Below are positions 50,030-58,026 of a DNA stretch of 58,026 nt, in pieces; the stretch's first letter is position 1; each line of letters starts with the position of its first letter. The DNA lies in NCBI GenBank assembly GCA_934132925.1, contig CAKPAL010000001.1, positions 1 through 58,026 on the forward strand, given 5' to 3'. The DNA is from an uncultured Bacilli bacterium (GTDB lineage Bacteria > Bacillota_I > Bacilli_A > RF39 > UBA660). The position numbers and the translations under genes were made by a program. The notes under the pieces are model-generated. The model was not told the DNA's origin, made no database searches, and saw nothing but the letters and a program-made list of their open reading frames with translations.

Positions 50030-50994
50030 TGATCAAGTTAAGTATTATAGTTCCTGTGTATAATGTCGAAAAATATTTGGATAGGTGTTTGGATAGTTTG
50101 GTTAATCAAACTCTTGAAAATATTGAAATAATAGTAGTTAATGATGGTAGTCCTGACAATAGTCAGAAAATAATTGATAAATATGCTAATAAGTTTTCAA
50201 ATGTAAAGCCTTATATTAAGAGGAATGGTGGAATATCTGATGCTAGAAATTTTGGTATTAAACATGCAAATGGTGAATATATAGCATTTGTTGATAGTGA
50301 TGATTATGTTGATAAAACAATGTTTGAAAAAATGTATAATAAAGCTAAAGAAAATTCTTTTGATATTGTTGAGTGCAATTTACAAATGGTTGATGATGAT
50401 GGAAAACTGATGAGATATGTTACGCCAGCATTAAAAGAGGATATTTATTATACTAATGACTTAAAAAAATATATGATTAATATGTATACTTCCGTTTGGA
50501 ATAAAATTTACAAAAAAACTTTATTTGATAATGAAGTTAGATTTAAAAGAAATGTTTGGTTTGAAGATGTTGAGTTTTTATATAAGATAATTCCTTATGT
50601 GAAAACTATCGGATTTGTTCATGAGAATTTATATTATTATGTGCAGAGAGAAGGTTCTATTACTAAAACATTTGATGATAGATTGTATTGTTATATTGAT
50701 AATTGGAATGGTATAGTAGAATTTTATAAGGAAAAAGGATTATATGATAATTATTATAGTGAAATAGAGTATTCTTATGTAAGATATCTTTATGCAACTT
50801 TTATTAAGCAGTCATCAAATTATAAGAGTAAGATTGATTTTGATAATGCTGTTAAAGCTGCTAAACAAAATGTTAAACAAATATTTCCAAAATATAGACA
50901 TAATAAATATTTTTATACTAATTTAAAAGGAATATATTTATTATTGTTTAATAAATTTTTTGCTAGTATTATTTTTTTGGTTGGGAGAGTATAA
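50029..50994 (+). CDS. Family 2 glycosyltransferase (2)
   Basis: A 321-residue GT-A enzyme clearly related to its upstream neighbour. KLSIIVPVYNVEKYLDRCLD opens it, followed by VVNDGSPDNSQ, NGGISDARNFGIKHA and the metal-binding FVDSDDYVD. The last 20 residues are hydrophobic and may anchor it to the membrane. It starts at GTG 50029 on the last base of the preceding TAG, so translation is coupled. The pair may be ancient duplicates with different sugar specificity. Confidence 0.93.
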   Translation: MIKLSIIVPVYNVEKYLDRCLDSLVNQTLENIEIIVVNDGSPDNSQKIIDKYANKFSNVKPYIKRNGGISDARNFGIKHANGEYIAFVDSDDYVDKTMFEKMYNKAKENSFDIVECNLQMVDDDGKLMRYVTPALKEDIYYTNDLKKYMINMYTSVWNKIYKKTLFDNEVRFKRNVWFEDVEFLYKIIPYVKTIGFVHENLYYYVQREGSITKTFDDRLYCYIDNWNGIVEFYKEKGLYDNYYSEIEYSYVRYLYATFIKQSSNYKSKIDFDNAVKAAKQNVKQIFPKYRHNKYFYTNLKGIYLLLFNKFFASIIFLVGRV

Positions 50995-50996
50995 AG

Positions 50997-51848
50997 ATGA
51001 GTATGGGTTTTAAAAAGATAGATGATGAAACATTGGGTAAATTGAAGAAAACAGAACTTGAAATTTTGAATGAAATAGATAGAATATGTAAAAAAAATAA
51101 TATTAGTTTTTTTCTTATAGGTGGAACACTATTAGGTGCTGTGCGTCATAATGGATTTATCCCATGGGATGATGATTTGGATATTGGAATGATGAGAGAT
51201 GATTTTGTAAAATTTTCCTCTATAGTTAGAAGTGAGTTAGATAGCAAATATTTTTTTGATTATTTTAATACTGATAAAAATTATCATTTACCATTCGCAA
51301 AGATAAGAAAAAATGGTACCACTTTTAATGAAGAAAGTTCTAAAGACCTTAATAATCACAAAGGAATATTTGTTGATATTTTTCCTTATGATTATACTGA
51401 TGATAATTTTAAAAGAAGTTATATAAAGGCTGCAATCATTCAAGTTTTATCAGATACAGTTTTGGTAAAAAAGAAGATAATTAATATTTGTTCTTGCAGA
51501 CATAAGTTTTTATCTGCTATTTGTTGTATATTTACCTCACATTTTTTGTTGTGGTTTATTGATTTTTTCTCTAGAAAATTTAATGGTAAAAAAAATATGT
51601 ATACTCATGTTGTTTGCTTTAACTCTTTGATTAATTTAAAAAAAGATTATTTTTTGATTGATGACATTTTTCCTTTAAAAGCAGTGCTTTTTGAGGGTAA
51701 AAAATATAATGGATTAAATGATAATGATAAGTTTTTAACTATGCAGTATGGAGATTACATGAAACTTCCTCCAAAGGAAGAACGAGTTAATCATATGGCT
51801 TTGGATATATCTTTTAACCAGGGAATAACAATGACAAATAGAAAGTGA
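50997..51848 (+). CDS. LicD-family phosphotransferase (copy 2)
   Basis: A 283-residue LicD protein, similar throughout to copy 1. FFLIGGTLLGAVRHNGFIPW and DDDLDIGMMRDDF form the active site, and HKGIFVDIFPYDYTD follows. The C-terminal end keeps QYGDYMKLPPKEERVNH, mirrored in copy 1 by LYGDYMQLPPVEERMNH. Two LicD genes in one locus suggest two phosphodiester substituents or two attachment sites, as in pneumococcal teichoic acid decoration; that comparison is inference. It lies 2 bp after the previous stop. Confidence 0.92.
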   Translation: MSMGFKKIDDETLGKLKKTELEILNEIDRICKKNNISFFLIGGTLLGAVRHNGFIPWDDDLDIGMMRDDFVKFSSIVRSELDSKYFFDYFNTDKNYHLPFAKIRKNGTTFNEESSKDLNNHKGIFVDIFPYDYTDDNFKRSYIKAAIIQVLSDTVLVKKKIINICSCRHKFLSAICCIFTSHFLLWFIDFFSRKFNGKKNMYTHVVCFNSLINLKKDYFLIDDIFPLKAVLFEGKKYNGLNDNDKFLTMQYGDYMKLPPKEERVNHMALDISFNQGITMTNRK

Positions 51849-51858
51849 TGGAGATAAT

Positions 51859-52983
51859 ATGAAAAAAGTTTTAATTTTACAATTACTTGGTAAATCCTAT
51901 GGTGGTATTTGGCAAGTTAATAGGTTATTAGGAGAAGAACTAATAAAAAAGGGTTATAGTGTTGCTATCTTAAATCTTAGGGATAATAAGGTTGATTTAA
52001 ATGAAAATTATGATAGAAAATTAATTGTTGATACTATAAATAAAGTCGATGATTGGGACTATCCTTTGAAGTCTTCAGTTCTTAAATTTAAAATTAGTAT
52101 ATTTACATATATCAGGCAAATCAGGAAGATAAATACTGATTATAAGAAGATGGGTATTTTTATAGAAAATTATGATCCTGATTATATTATTGTTTCACAT
52201 TATTTATTATTGAATGCAATCCCTAACAAATATTTAGAAAAAACAATTTATCAGCAACATTCTTCTGCTGATTATGCTTTTAGTCAAAGAGGCAATAAAA
52301 GAACTCTATTTAAATTTAATAACAAAGTTAGATTCCTTTGGCTTAGCAAAGCTTCATGTGAAAAGGCAATTGCCAATGGTTTAAGTAATTGTTATTATAT
52401 TTATAATGCAGTTAGGTTTAATAGCAAGTTAAAATCTAATGTTGTGTCGAATAAAAAACTGGTAACTATTGCTAGGCTTTCATATGAAAAAAGAATTGAT
52501 TTGATGATAGATATTGTTAATGAACTTTTTTCTGATAATGATTCTTTAAATGGTTGGGTTTTTGAAATTTATGGTGACGGAGATATGTTGAATAAATTAT
52601 TAGAAAAAACGTATGATAAAAATAGAATAAAAATTATGGGTGTTACCGATAATCCAAAAGAAGTATTATTAGGTTCATCAATCAATTTGAACACTTCATT
52701 GTTTGAGGGATTTAGTCTATCAATATTAGAAGCCAATGAATGTGGTGTTCCTACAGTATCATTTAATTTTGGTGAGTCAGCATCGGAACAAATTATAAAT
52801 AATAAAACTGGTATTATCGCTGATAATATTGTCGATTATAAACAAAAATTGTTAAATTTAATGGTTGATGATAAGTACTTGGAGAAAATGTCTTATGAAT
52901 GTAAAAAATATAATGACAATTTTAAAATGAATAAGATTATTAATGATTGGATTTTGTTATTTGCTAGTATTGATAATAAGTAA
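51859..52983 (+). CDS. Family 4 (GT-B) glycosyltransferase
   Basis: A 374-residue GT-B enzyme. The N-terminal domain has the Gly-rich acceptor loop LLGKSYGGIWQVNRLLGEEL. The C-terminal donor domain shows LVTIARLSYEKRIDLMIDI, EIYGDGDML, KIMGVTDNPKEVL and the GT4 EX7E motif in FEGFSLSILEANECGVPTV. GT4 enzymes retain the donor's anomeric configuration. It would act in the cytosol on the lipid-linked repeat unit. GGAGAT precedes the ATG. A new promoter follows the gene. Confidence 0.92.
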   Translation: MKKVLILQLLGKSYGGIWQVNRLLGEELIKKGYSVAILNLRDNKVDLNENYDRKLIVDTINKVDDWDYPLKSSVLKFKISIFTYIRQIRKINTDYKKMGIFIENYDPDYIIVSHYLLLNAIPNKYLEKTIYQQHSSADYAFSQRGNKRTLFKFNNKVRFLWLSKASCEKAIANGLSNCYYIYNAVRFNSKLKSNVVSNKKLVTIARLSYEKRIDLMIDIVNELFSDNDSLNGWVFEIYGDGDMLNKLLEKTYDKNRIKIMGVTDNPKEVLLGSSINLNTSLFEGFSLSILEANECGVPTVSFNFGESASEQIINNKTGIIADNIVDYKQKLLNLMVDDKYLEKMSYECKKYNDNFKMNKIINDWILLFASIDNK

Positions 52984-52999
52984 ATATTTAAATTAAAAC

Positions 53000-53028
53000 T
53001 TTACTTATCTTTTGATTTATTATATAAT
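53000..53028 (+). promoter_or_regulatory. Promoter of the polymerase-deacetylase-galE unit
   Basis: TTTACT (53000-53005), a 17-bp spacer and perfect TATAAT (53023-53028), placed just after the GT4 gene and 41 bp before the polymerase start. Confidence 0.7.
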
Positions 53029-53068
53029 TAGTATTGGTTATTTATATATTGAGAGTTGGTGTTTAATT

Positions 53069-54655
53069 ATGTTAAAAAAAATTGATAAAGCAAAAGTTGT
53101 TAATATTTCTAAAGTTGTTGTTACAATTTTATTGTTAATTCAACCAATTTTTGATGTTATTAGAGCAAGTAGTATTCATGATATTCAAATATTTGGTTTT
53201 TCTCTATTAGAAATTGTTAATATTATCTTAGTTCTTGTTCTTGGGTGCTTATCAATATTATGTGGTAATGGTAAAAAAAGATTTTTTAGATATTTTATTT
53301 TTGCTCTTATATTTTTTATATATTTTGCTCTTCATTGTTATAATATGACCTTGTTTGATGAAAGTATATACCCTAATCATACTTTGAATTTTGCAAAGGA
53401 ATTCTATTATTTGTATAAAACATTTATTAATCCTTTGATCTTGATGATGAGTTTATATTATTTAAATGTTGACAAAAATTATTTATTAAAAATTATTAGA
53501 ATTTTTTCTTTAATGATTAGTGTACCAATTATTTTAGGCGATATTTTTGGTTTCGGTTATGCTGCATATGGTGAAAATGGTGCTAGATGTTTAAAATCAA
53601 TTTTTGATTGGTTTGGTTTTGATAATAAATATAGTTTATCTTTTTATGAACTTACTTGTATGGGACCTTATTTTTCGGCTAATCAATTATCATCGATAAC
53701 TTTTATGATATTGCCGATACTATTTTATTCTGCTTATGAAGAAAAAAAATTAATTAATTATATTGAATTATGTAGTATGATTTTGTGTATGTATATGATT
53801 GGTACTAAGGTTTCTACATATGGTGTAATTGCGGTTTTCATTATGTTTTTTGCATTATATATATTTTTCCTTTTGTATAATAGATATAAAAAGAATGGAA
53901 TTAAATTGAACAATGTAAAAAAAATTTGTATAATAATGATTGCTAGTTTAATTTTGTTTAATTTTTGCCCTAGGAGATATGAAATGAAATTTGATAATAA
54001 TGACATTTCTTCAGTAAAACGTATTGAAAATAATTTGAAAGCAAATGAGGAGGATTCGGCAGTTTTTGCTGAAAAATGGAATAGTATAAAGAAAGTAAAT
54101 TGTTATGAAATGAGTAATGATGAAGAAGATGACTTTTTGAGTTTTTTTGATAATTATAGTGATTATATGGGAGTGTCAGATTTTATTATAAATTCATATG
54201 GTGCCAATAATAATCCTGAATTTTGGTGTAATTATTTACAAACTTCTAGTGATAACGATTATAGAAAACTAAAAACATCAATATTAAGGGAAATATATAT
54301 TGATAATAATAATTCATTAGATAAATATTTTGGCCTTGGATATAATTTAAATTATATATATACTGAATCTGATTATAGTTATCAATTCTATAGTTATGGT
54401 ATTGTTGGATGTTTGTTATTTATTGGTGGTTATTTTGCGGTTATTTGTTATTCTGCTTATATGATGTTGAAAAATAAAAAAGAACTGTTTAATTTTAGAA
54501 ATTTGTTATTTTTATCTTCACCATCTTTGGCACTATTTACAGCTGCCTTTTCTGGACATGTTATTGAAAGAACTATGCCATTACTCACTTTATCAATATT
54601 GTGTAGTTTAATTCTGTTGGTTGTTAGAGAATCTATTCGAGATGTAAATGATTGA
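53069..54655 (+). CDS. wzy: Wzy-like O-antigen/capsule polymerase
   Basis: A 528-residue membrane protein with ten or more hydrophobic segments and one large extracytoplasmic loop (about residues 305-440) rich in Asn, Asp and Ser. This is the topology of Wzy polymerases and O-antigen ligases, which join repeat units outside the membrane. IGTKVSTYGVIAVFIMFFAL and the tail AAFSGHVIERTMPLLTLS fit the O-antigen-ligase-like family. The frame is open upstream to 53012, but that region contains the promoter, so ATG 53069 is used, although its ribosome binding site is weak. Confidence 0.8.
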   Translation: MLKKIDKAKVVNISKVVVTILLLIQPIFDVIRASSIHDIQIFGFSLLEIVNIILVLVLGCLSILCGNGKKRFFRYFIFALIFFIYFALHCYNMTLFDESIYPNHTLNFAKEFYYLYKTFINPLILMMSLYYLNVDKNYLLKIIRIFSLMISVPIILGDIFGFGYAAYGENGARCLKSIFDWFGFDNKYSLSFYELTCMGPYFSANQLSSITFMILPILFYSAYEEKKLINYIELCSMILCMYMIGTKVSTYGVIAVFIMFFALYIFFLLYNRYKKNGIKLNNVKKICIIMIASLILFNFCPRRYEMKFDNNDISSVKRIENNLKANEEDSAVFAEKWNSIKKVNCYEMSNDEEDDFLSFFDNYSDYMGVSDFIINSYGANNNPEFWCNYLQTSSDNDYRKLKTSILREIYIDNNNSLDKYFGLGYNLNYIYTESDYSYQFYSYGIVGCLLFIGGYFAVICYSAYMMLKNKKELFNFRNLLFLSSPSLALFTAAFSGHVIERTMPLLTLSILCSLILLVVRESIRDVND

Positions 54656-54673
54656 GATGTATGGAGATTTGTT

Positions 54674-55939
54674 ATGAGAAAGAGAAAAAATAAAAAAAAT
54701 ATGTTTGTAATTATAGTATCGCTTATTATAGTGTTGTGCATAGGTGGTTATTTTGGATATAATTATTTTTATGAAAAAAATAATATGTTGAATGAAAAAG
54801 ATATTGTTAAAAAAATTACTAGTCATTATAATGAATATGTTAAAACTAATGATGAGGTAAAAATTTATGATAAAAATGGTAATGAAACTGGTCTTATTGG
54901 TAAGGATGTAGAACTAAATCTTGATGAAATTGAAATTACTTCTGATACTAAATATTTTAAGATTAAAGATTTTGATGATGAGTATTATGTAAAATATCAA
55001 GATGTTGATAAAATAGATGCATTAACCTTATATAGCGATAGATATAAAAGTTATATATTATTTAATGAAAATATTGTTACTAATGATAAGACTTCCTTCT
55101 ATGATGAAAATAATAATTTAGTGTATACTTTTAATAAGTCTTTTGATTTACCAATTATTATTAAGGGTGATAATAGATATGGAATAGAGTTTAATAATAG
55201 ATTGTTATATGTTAAGAAAGATGAAATAAAAGAAACTAAAGAAAATAATAATACTGAATTAAAAAATGCTAATGGAGTTCCCGTTCTTAACTATCATTTT
55301 GCTTATGAAGATGATGATAAGACTTGTAATCAGGTAATTTGTCATTCTGCTAGTCAATTAAAAGAACATTTTTCTTATATTAAAGATAATAATTTCTTTA
55401 CACCTACAATGAAAGAACTTGAAATGTATATAGATAAAAAATTACAATTACCTCAAAAGAGTGTAGTTATTACATTTGATGATGGGTGGAGAGCAGATGT
55501 TGCAAGAAAATATGTTGATGAATATAAAATTAATGCGACTTTGTTTTTAATAACTAGTTGGTATGATAAGGAACAATTTGAGTCTGAGTATTTTGAAATT
55601 CATTCACATGGCGATAATATTCATAATGGAGGTCTTTGCAGTGGTGGACAGGGTGGAGAAATAAAATGTATGGATCACGATAAGTTGTTGACAGATTTAA
55701 AAACTAGTCGTGAAAAGTTAGATGGAAGTACAGTGTTCTGCTATCCGTTTTATGAATATAATGATTATAGTATCAAAGTACTTAAAGAAGCAGGTTTTAC
55801 AATGGCTTTTGCGGGAGAATATGCTGGTGGTAAAACAAAAGTAACACCTGGTATTGATAAATTTAGGCTTCCTAGGTGGGTAATAGTTAATTATACGACT
55901 AAAAAACAATTCATTAGTTATGTTAATGGAGGAGAGTAA
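54674..55939 (+). CDS. Membrane-anchored polysaccharide deacetylase (CE4), second copy in the window
   Basis: A 421-residue protein with an N-terminal membrane helix (about residues 9-30), a roughly 160-residue beta-rich, possibly SH3-like region and a C-terminal CE4 domain from about residue 200. Motifs are VLNYHFAYE, VVITFDDGWRADVA with the catalytic Asp pair, EIHSHGDNIHN with metal-binding His, and FCYPFYEYND. The pattern is closer to PgaB/IcaB-type enzymes acting on exported glycans than to the deacetylase at 950. An inserted Cys/Gly-rich stretch (GGLCSGGQGGEIKC) lies in the domain. It follows the polymerase gene and may deacetylate the polymer. Confidence 0.85.
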   Translation: MRKRKNKKNMFVIIVSLIIVLCIGGYFGYNYFYEKNNMLNEKDIVKKITSHYNEYVKTNDEVKIYDKNGNETGLIGKDVELNLDEIEITSDTKYFKIKDFDDEYYVKYQDVDKIDALTLYSDRYKSYILFNENIVTNDKTSFYDENNNLVYTFNKSFDLPIIIKGDNRYGIEFNNRLLYVKKDEIKETKENNNTELKNANGVPVLNYHFAYEDDDKTCNQVICHSASQLKEHFSYIKDNNFFTPTMKELEMYIDKKLQLPQKSVVITFDDGWRADVARKYVDEYKINATLFLITSWYDKEQFESEYFEIHSHGDNIHNGGLCSGGQGGEIKCMDHDKLLTDLKTSREKLDGSTVFCYPFYEYNDYSIKVLKEAGFTMAFAGEYAGGKTKVTPGIDKFRLPRWVIVNYTTKKQFISYVNGGE

Positions 55940-55940
55940 A

Positions 55941-56426
55941 ATGAAGAAAAAGAAAGTATTATTTATTTCTTCAACTGGTGGTCATTTAGAGGAATTGACA
56001 CAATTAAAAGAGTTATTTGACAAATATGATTATTATATTGTAACTGAAAGAACAAAATCAAATATGAGTTTGAAGAAAAAATATCCTAAAAGAGTATCGT
56101 ATTTGATATATGGTAGTTATACTACTTTGGGTAAAAAGATAATATATCCGTTTAAGTTATTATTAAATAGTTTCATATCATTATTTATATATATTAAGGT
56201 AAGACCTAAATATATAGTTTCGACTGGGGCTCATACTGCCGGTCCTATGTGTCTTATTGGCAAAATATTTGGCAGTAAAATAATATTTATAGAAACGTTT
56301 GCTAATTCTAAGACAAAGTCTAGAACAGGTAGTATAGTTTATAAGTTTGCTGATTTATTTATAGTTCAGTGGAAAGAAATGTTAGAACTATACCCTAATG
56401 CAACGTATGGAGGGTGGATTTTCTGA
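55941..56426 (+). CDS. Alg14/EpsE-like glycosyltransferase subunit
   Basis: A 161-residue protein similar to the membrane-anchoring half of Alg13/Alg14-type glycosyltransferases (WelJ/EpsE/CpsF). LFISSTGGHLEELTQLKEL opens it, VSTGAHTAGPMCLIGKI and IFIETFANSKTKSRTG follow. It recruits the catalytic partner, encoded next, to the membrane to glycosylate a lipid-linked sugar, often adding galactose. ATG 55941 fits GGAGGA at 55928-55933. Its TGA stop overlaps the partner's ATG. Confidence 0.92.
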   Translation: MKKKKVLFISSTGGHLEELTQLKELFDKYDYYIVTERTKSNMSLKKKYPKRVSYLIYGSYTTLGKKIIYPFKLLLNSFISLFIYIKVRPKYIVSTGAHTAGPMCLIGKIFGSKIIFIETFANSKTKSRTGSIVYKFADLFIVQWKEMLELYPNATYGGWIF

Positions 56427-56905
56427 TGATTTTAATAACATTAGGTACTCAAGATAAGCAATTTACAAGATTACTTGAGTCAGTACAAAAAGAAATAGAT
56501 AAAGGTAATATAAAGGATGAGGTTGTGGTACAGGCTGGTCATACTAAATTTGAAAGTAAAGATATGGAAATATTTGATTTAATTGATAGAGAAAAGTTTG
56601 CAGATTTAATATCTAAATGTGATTTGCTTATTACTCATGGAGGTGTTGGTTCTATTATTACTGGGTTACAACATAATAAAAAGGTTATTGTAGCTCCTAG
56701 ACTTGCTAAATACGATGAGCATATGAATGATCATCAATTACAAATTACTACTAATTTTGCTAACGCTGGTTATGTATTACCATTATATGAAGATGATGAC
56801 TTAGGAGAAGTGTTAGAAAGAGCAAAGAAATTTAAACCTAAAAAATTTAGAAGTAATACTAGTAAAATGGTAAGAATAATAGATGAATTTATTAATGGCA
56901 ATTAG
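56426..56905 (+). CDS. Alg13/EpsF-like glycosyltransferase subunit
   Basis: A 159-residue soluble catalytic partner of the Alg14-like protein. ILITLGTQDKQFTRLLESVQ opens it, and ITHGGVGSIITGLQHNKK followed by PRLAKYDEHMNDHQ form the nucleotide-sugar-binding GT28 region. The ATG lies in the preceding TGA (TGATG), ensuring balanced synthesis; the GTG at 56414 is open but lies within the ribosome binding site region. The pair corresponds to WchJ/WchK-type galactosyltransferases in capsule loci. UDP-galactose could come from galE immediately downstream. Confidence 0.92.
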   Translation: MILITLGTQDKQFTRLLESVQKEIDKGNIKDEVVVQAGHTKFESKDMEIFDLIDREKFADLISKCDLLITHGGVGSIITGLQHNKKVIVAPRLAKYDEHMNDHQLQITTNFANAGYVLPLYEDDDLGEVLERAKKFKPKKFRSNTSKMVRIIDEFINGN

Positions 56906-56916
56906 TGGAGGTGTTT

Positions 56917-57915
56917 ATGAAGATATTAGTAACAGGTGGTACTGGTTATGTTGGTAGTCATACTGTGGTAGAGTTATTAAATAATAATTATGATGTAGTT
57001 ATTATTGATAATTTATATAATTCTAAAAGGGACGTAGTAGATAAAGTAGAGAGGATAACTGGAAAAAGTCTAGTATTTTATGAAGGTGATGTTTGTGATA
57101 GAATATTATTAAGAAAAATATTTGAAGAGCATAAAATAGATGCAGTAATTCATTTTGCTGGTTATAAGGCTGTTGGTGAGTCTGTACAAAAACCTATTAT
57201 GTATTATAGAAATAATATTGATAGTACACTTGCATTATGCGAAGTTATGAAAGAATATAATGTAAAGAATATAGTATTTTCTTCTAGTGCTACTGTTTAT
57301 GGAACTCCTAAAAGTTTACCTATAAAAGAAAGTGCTGAAGTTGGTCATGCTACTAATCCTTATGGAGAAACTAAAATTATAAATGAAAGAATACTTAGTG
57401 ATTTATATTATTCTGATAATAGTTGGAATATTGCACTACTTAGATATTTTAATCCAATTGGCGCACATAAAAGTGGCTTGATTGGAGAATCACCTAATGA
57501 CATACCTAATAATTTGATGCCTTATATTGTTAAAGTAGCCACTCATGAATTAAAAAAATTATCAATATTCGGTAATGATTATGATACTATAGATGGTACA
57601 GGAGTAAGAGATTATATTCATGTTGTTGATTTAGCAAAAGGCCATATAAAGGCTGTAGAATGGGTGATTAACAATAATGGAATTGATACTTTTAATTTGG
57701 GTACTGGTAATGGATATAGTGTACTTGAATTGGTTGAGGCTTTTAAAAGGTACAATAATGTTGATGTACCATACAAAATTGTTGGTAGAAGAGAAGGAGA
57801 TGTTGCTTCTTGTTATGCTGATGTTTCTAAAGCTAAAGATATACTTAATTGGACAGCAGAGTATGGTATTGAAGATATGGTAAAAGATTCTTATAATTTT
57901 GCTAAGAATAATTAG
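56917..57915 (+). CDS. galE: UDP-glucose 4-epimerase
   Basis: A 332-residue short-chain dehydrogenase/reductase-type epimerase. The NAD-binding VTGGTGYVGSHTVVELL starts at residue 5, IDNLYNSKR follows, the catalytic Ser lies in SSSATVYG near residue 124, and Tyr/Lys in NPYGETK near 148. RYFNPIGAHKSGLIGE and VRDYIHVVDLAKGH complete the GalE pattern. It interconverts UDP-glucose and UDP-galactose and would feed the adjacent transferases. ATG 56917 follows TGGAGGTG; an upstream GTG at 56905 is less likely. Confidence 0.97.
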   Translation: MKILVTGGTGYVGSHTVVELLNNNYDVVIIDNLYNSKRDVVDKVERITGKSLVFYEGDVCDRILLRKIFEEHKIDAVIHFAGYKAVGESVQKPIMYYRNNIDSTLALCEVMKEYNVKNIVFSSSATVYGTPKSLPIKESAEVGHATNPYGETKIINERILSDLYYSDNSWNIALLRYFNPIGAHKSGLIGESPNDIPNNLMPYIVKVATHELKKLSIFGNDYDTIDGTGVRDYIHVVDLAKGHIKAVEWVINNNGIDTFNLGTGNGYSVLELVEAFKRYNNVDVPYKIVGRREGDVASCYADVSKAKDILNWTAEYGIEDMVKDSYNFAKNN

Positions 57916-57945
57916 GATATTGCAATAAAAAGTAATATTCTTTTT
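57915..57945 (+). terminator. Terminator after galE
   Basis: GGATATTGC (57915-57923) pairs with GTAATATTC (57932-57940), 9 bp with two G-U pairs, followed by five T residues. Confidence 0.78.
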
Positions 57946-58026
57946 ATATTGTTGAGTTATAATACATATGTTACAAATTTAATATAAAAAAAGATACCAT
58001 TCTGGTATAATTAAGTTGACGACAAA
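57946..58026 (+). promoter_or_regulatory. Upstream region of the next, out-of-window gene
   Basis: A perfect TATAAT lies at 57958-57963, and a short hairpin ATACC/GGTAT at 57994-58008. No start codon with a ribosome binding site appears before the window ends. The region is probably a promoter and leader for a gene to the right. Confidence 0.4.

Overview
The window is very AT-rich (roughly 27% G+C by eye) and dense with Bacillota housekeeping genes (trmL, rny, ftsY, ylxM, murE, rpsB-tsf, gpmI), strong AGGAGG-type ribosome binding sites and TTGACA/TATAAT promoters. UGA is a normal stop (the flippase gene ends in TGA at 44835-44837) and Trp is TGG, so this is not a Mycoplasma-code genome. The best guess is an uncultured gut member of Bacilli of the RF39/Erysipelotrichia-like type. 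This is inference from composition and gene content; no 16S rRNA, tRNA, CRISPR array, integrase or insertion sequence was seen.

Layout. (1) 1-3441: the 3' end of an MscS-type channel gene, an HD-domain hydrolase, a CE4 polysaccharide deacetylase, two membrane-anchored thioredoxin-fold proteins and trmL. (2) 3554-24035: a 20-kb envelope-machinery locus. Its first half is Tad-pilus-like (CpaB, CpaF ATPase, TadB, TadC, a 51-aa Flp-like pilin, TadE-like proteins, a CpaE-like protein with a degenerate P-loop, and a large Cys-rich secreted protein). Its second half is a type IV secretion system (two VirB2-like pilins, VirB6, PrgI/VirB3, VirB4 split over two genes, an M23 peptidase, a VirB8/TcpC-like candidate and a VirD4 coupling ATPase). 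No relaxase, integrase or attachment site accompanies it, and it sits between trmL and rny, so it looks like a resident machine rather than a conjugative element. (3) 24182-29561: rny, a NagZ-like GH3 enzyme, ftsY, ylxM and a ClpA/B-like single AAA+ protein. (4) 29606-37831: murE, a DUF1015 protein, a membrane protein, a short leader ORF with a G10 tract plus attenuator-like hairpin in front of a TasA/camelysin-like surface protein, then rpsB-tsf and an inverted pair of DUF5684 membrane proteins. A tandem-hairpin element with compensatory base changes occurs twice here, before murE and before rpsB. (5) 38009-41637: gpmI, a soluble FtsK-like ATPase and an NAGPA-type phosphodiester glycosidase. 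(6) 41739-57945: a Wzx/Wzy-type surface-glycan locus driven by a perfect-consensus promoter. It holds a TagD-oxidoreductase fusion, flippase, ATP-grasp ligase, two PLP enzymes, two LicD proteins, three glycosyltransferases, a polymerase, a deacetylase, an Alg14/Alg13-like pair and galE.

How the parts may work together. The Tad-like and VirB-like halves could build one composite surface apparatus: CpaF is a VirB11/PulE-superfamily ATPase, and no separate VirB11 is present. The thioredoxin-like protein divergent from the operon could serve disulfide formation in the Cys-rich secreted components. In the glycan locus the cytidylyltransferase fusion would make a CDP-activated alditol-like group for the two LicD transferases, while the ATP-grasp and PLP enzymes may add a nitrogenous substituent. 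The most striking regulatory signal is at 33328-33584. There the length of a G10 run decides whether a well-initiated leader ORF stops before an intrinsic terminator or is translated through it, which suggests a phase-variable attenuator controlling the downstream surface protein.
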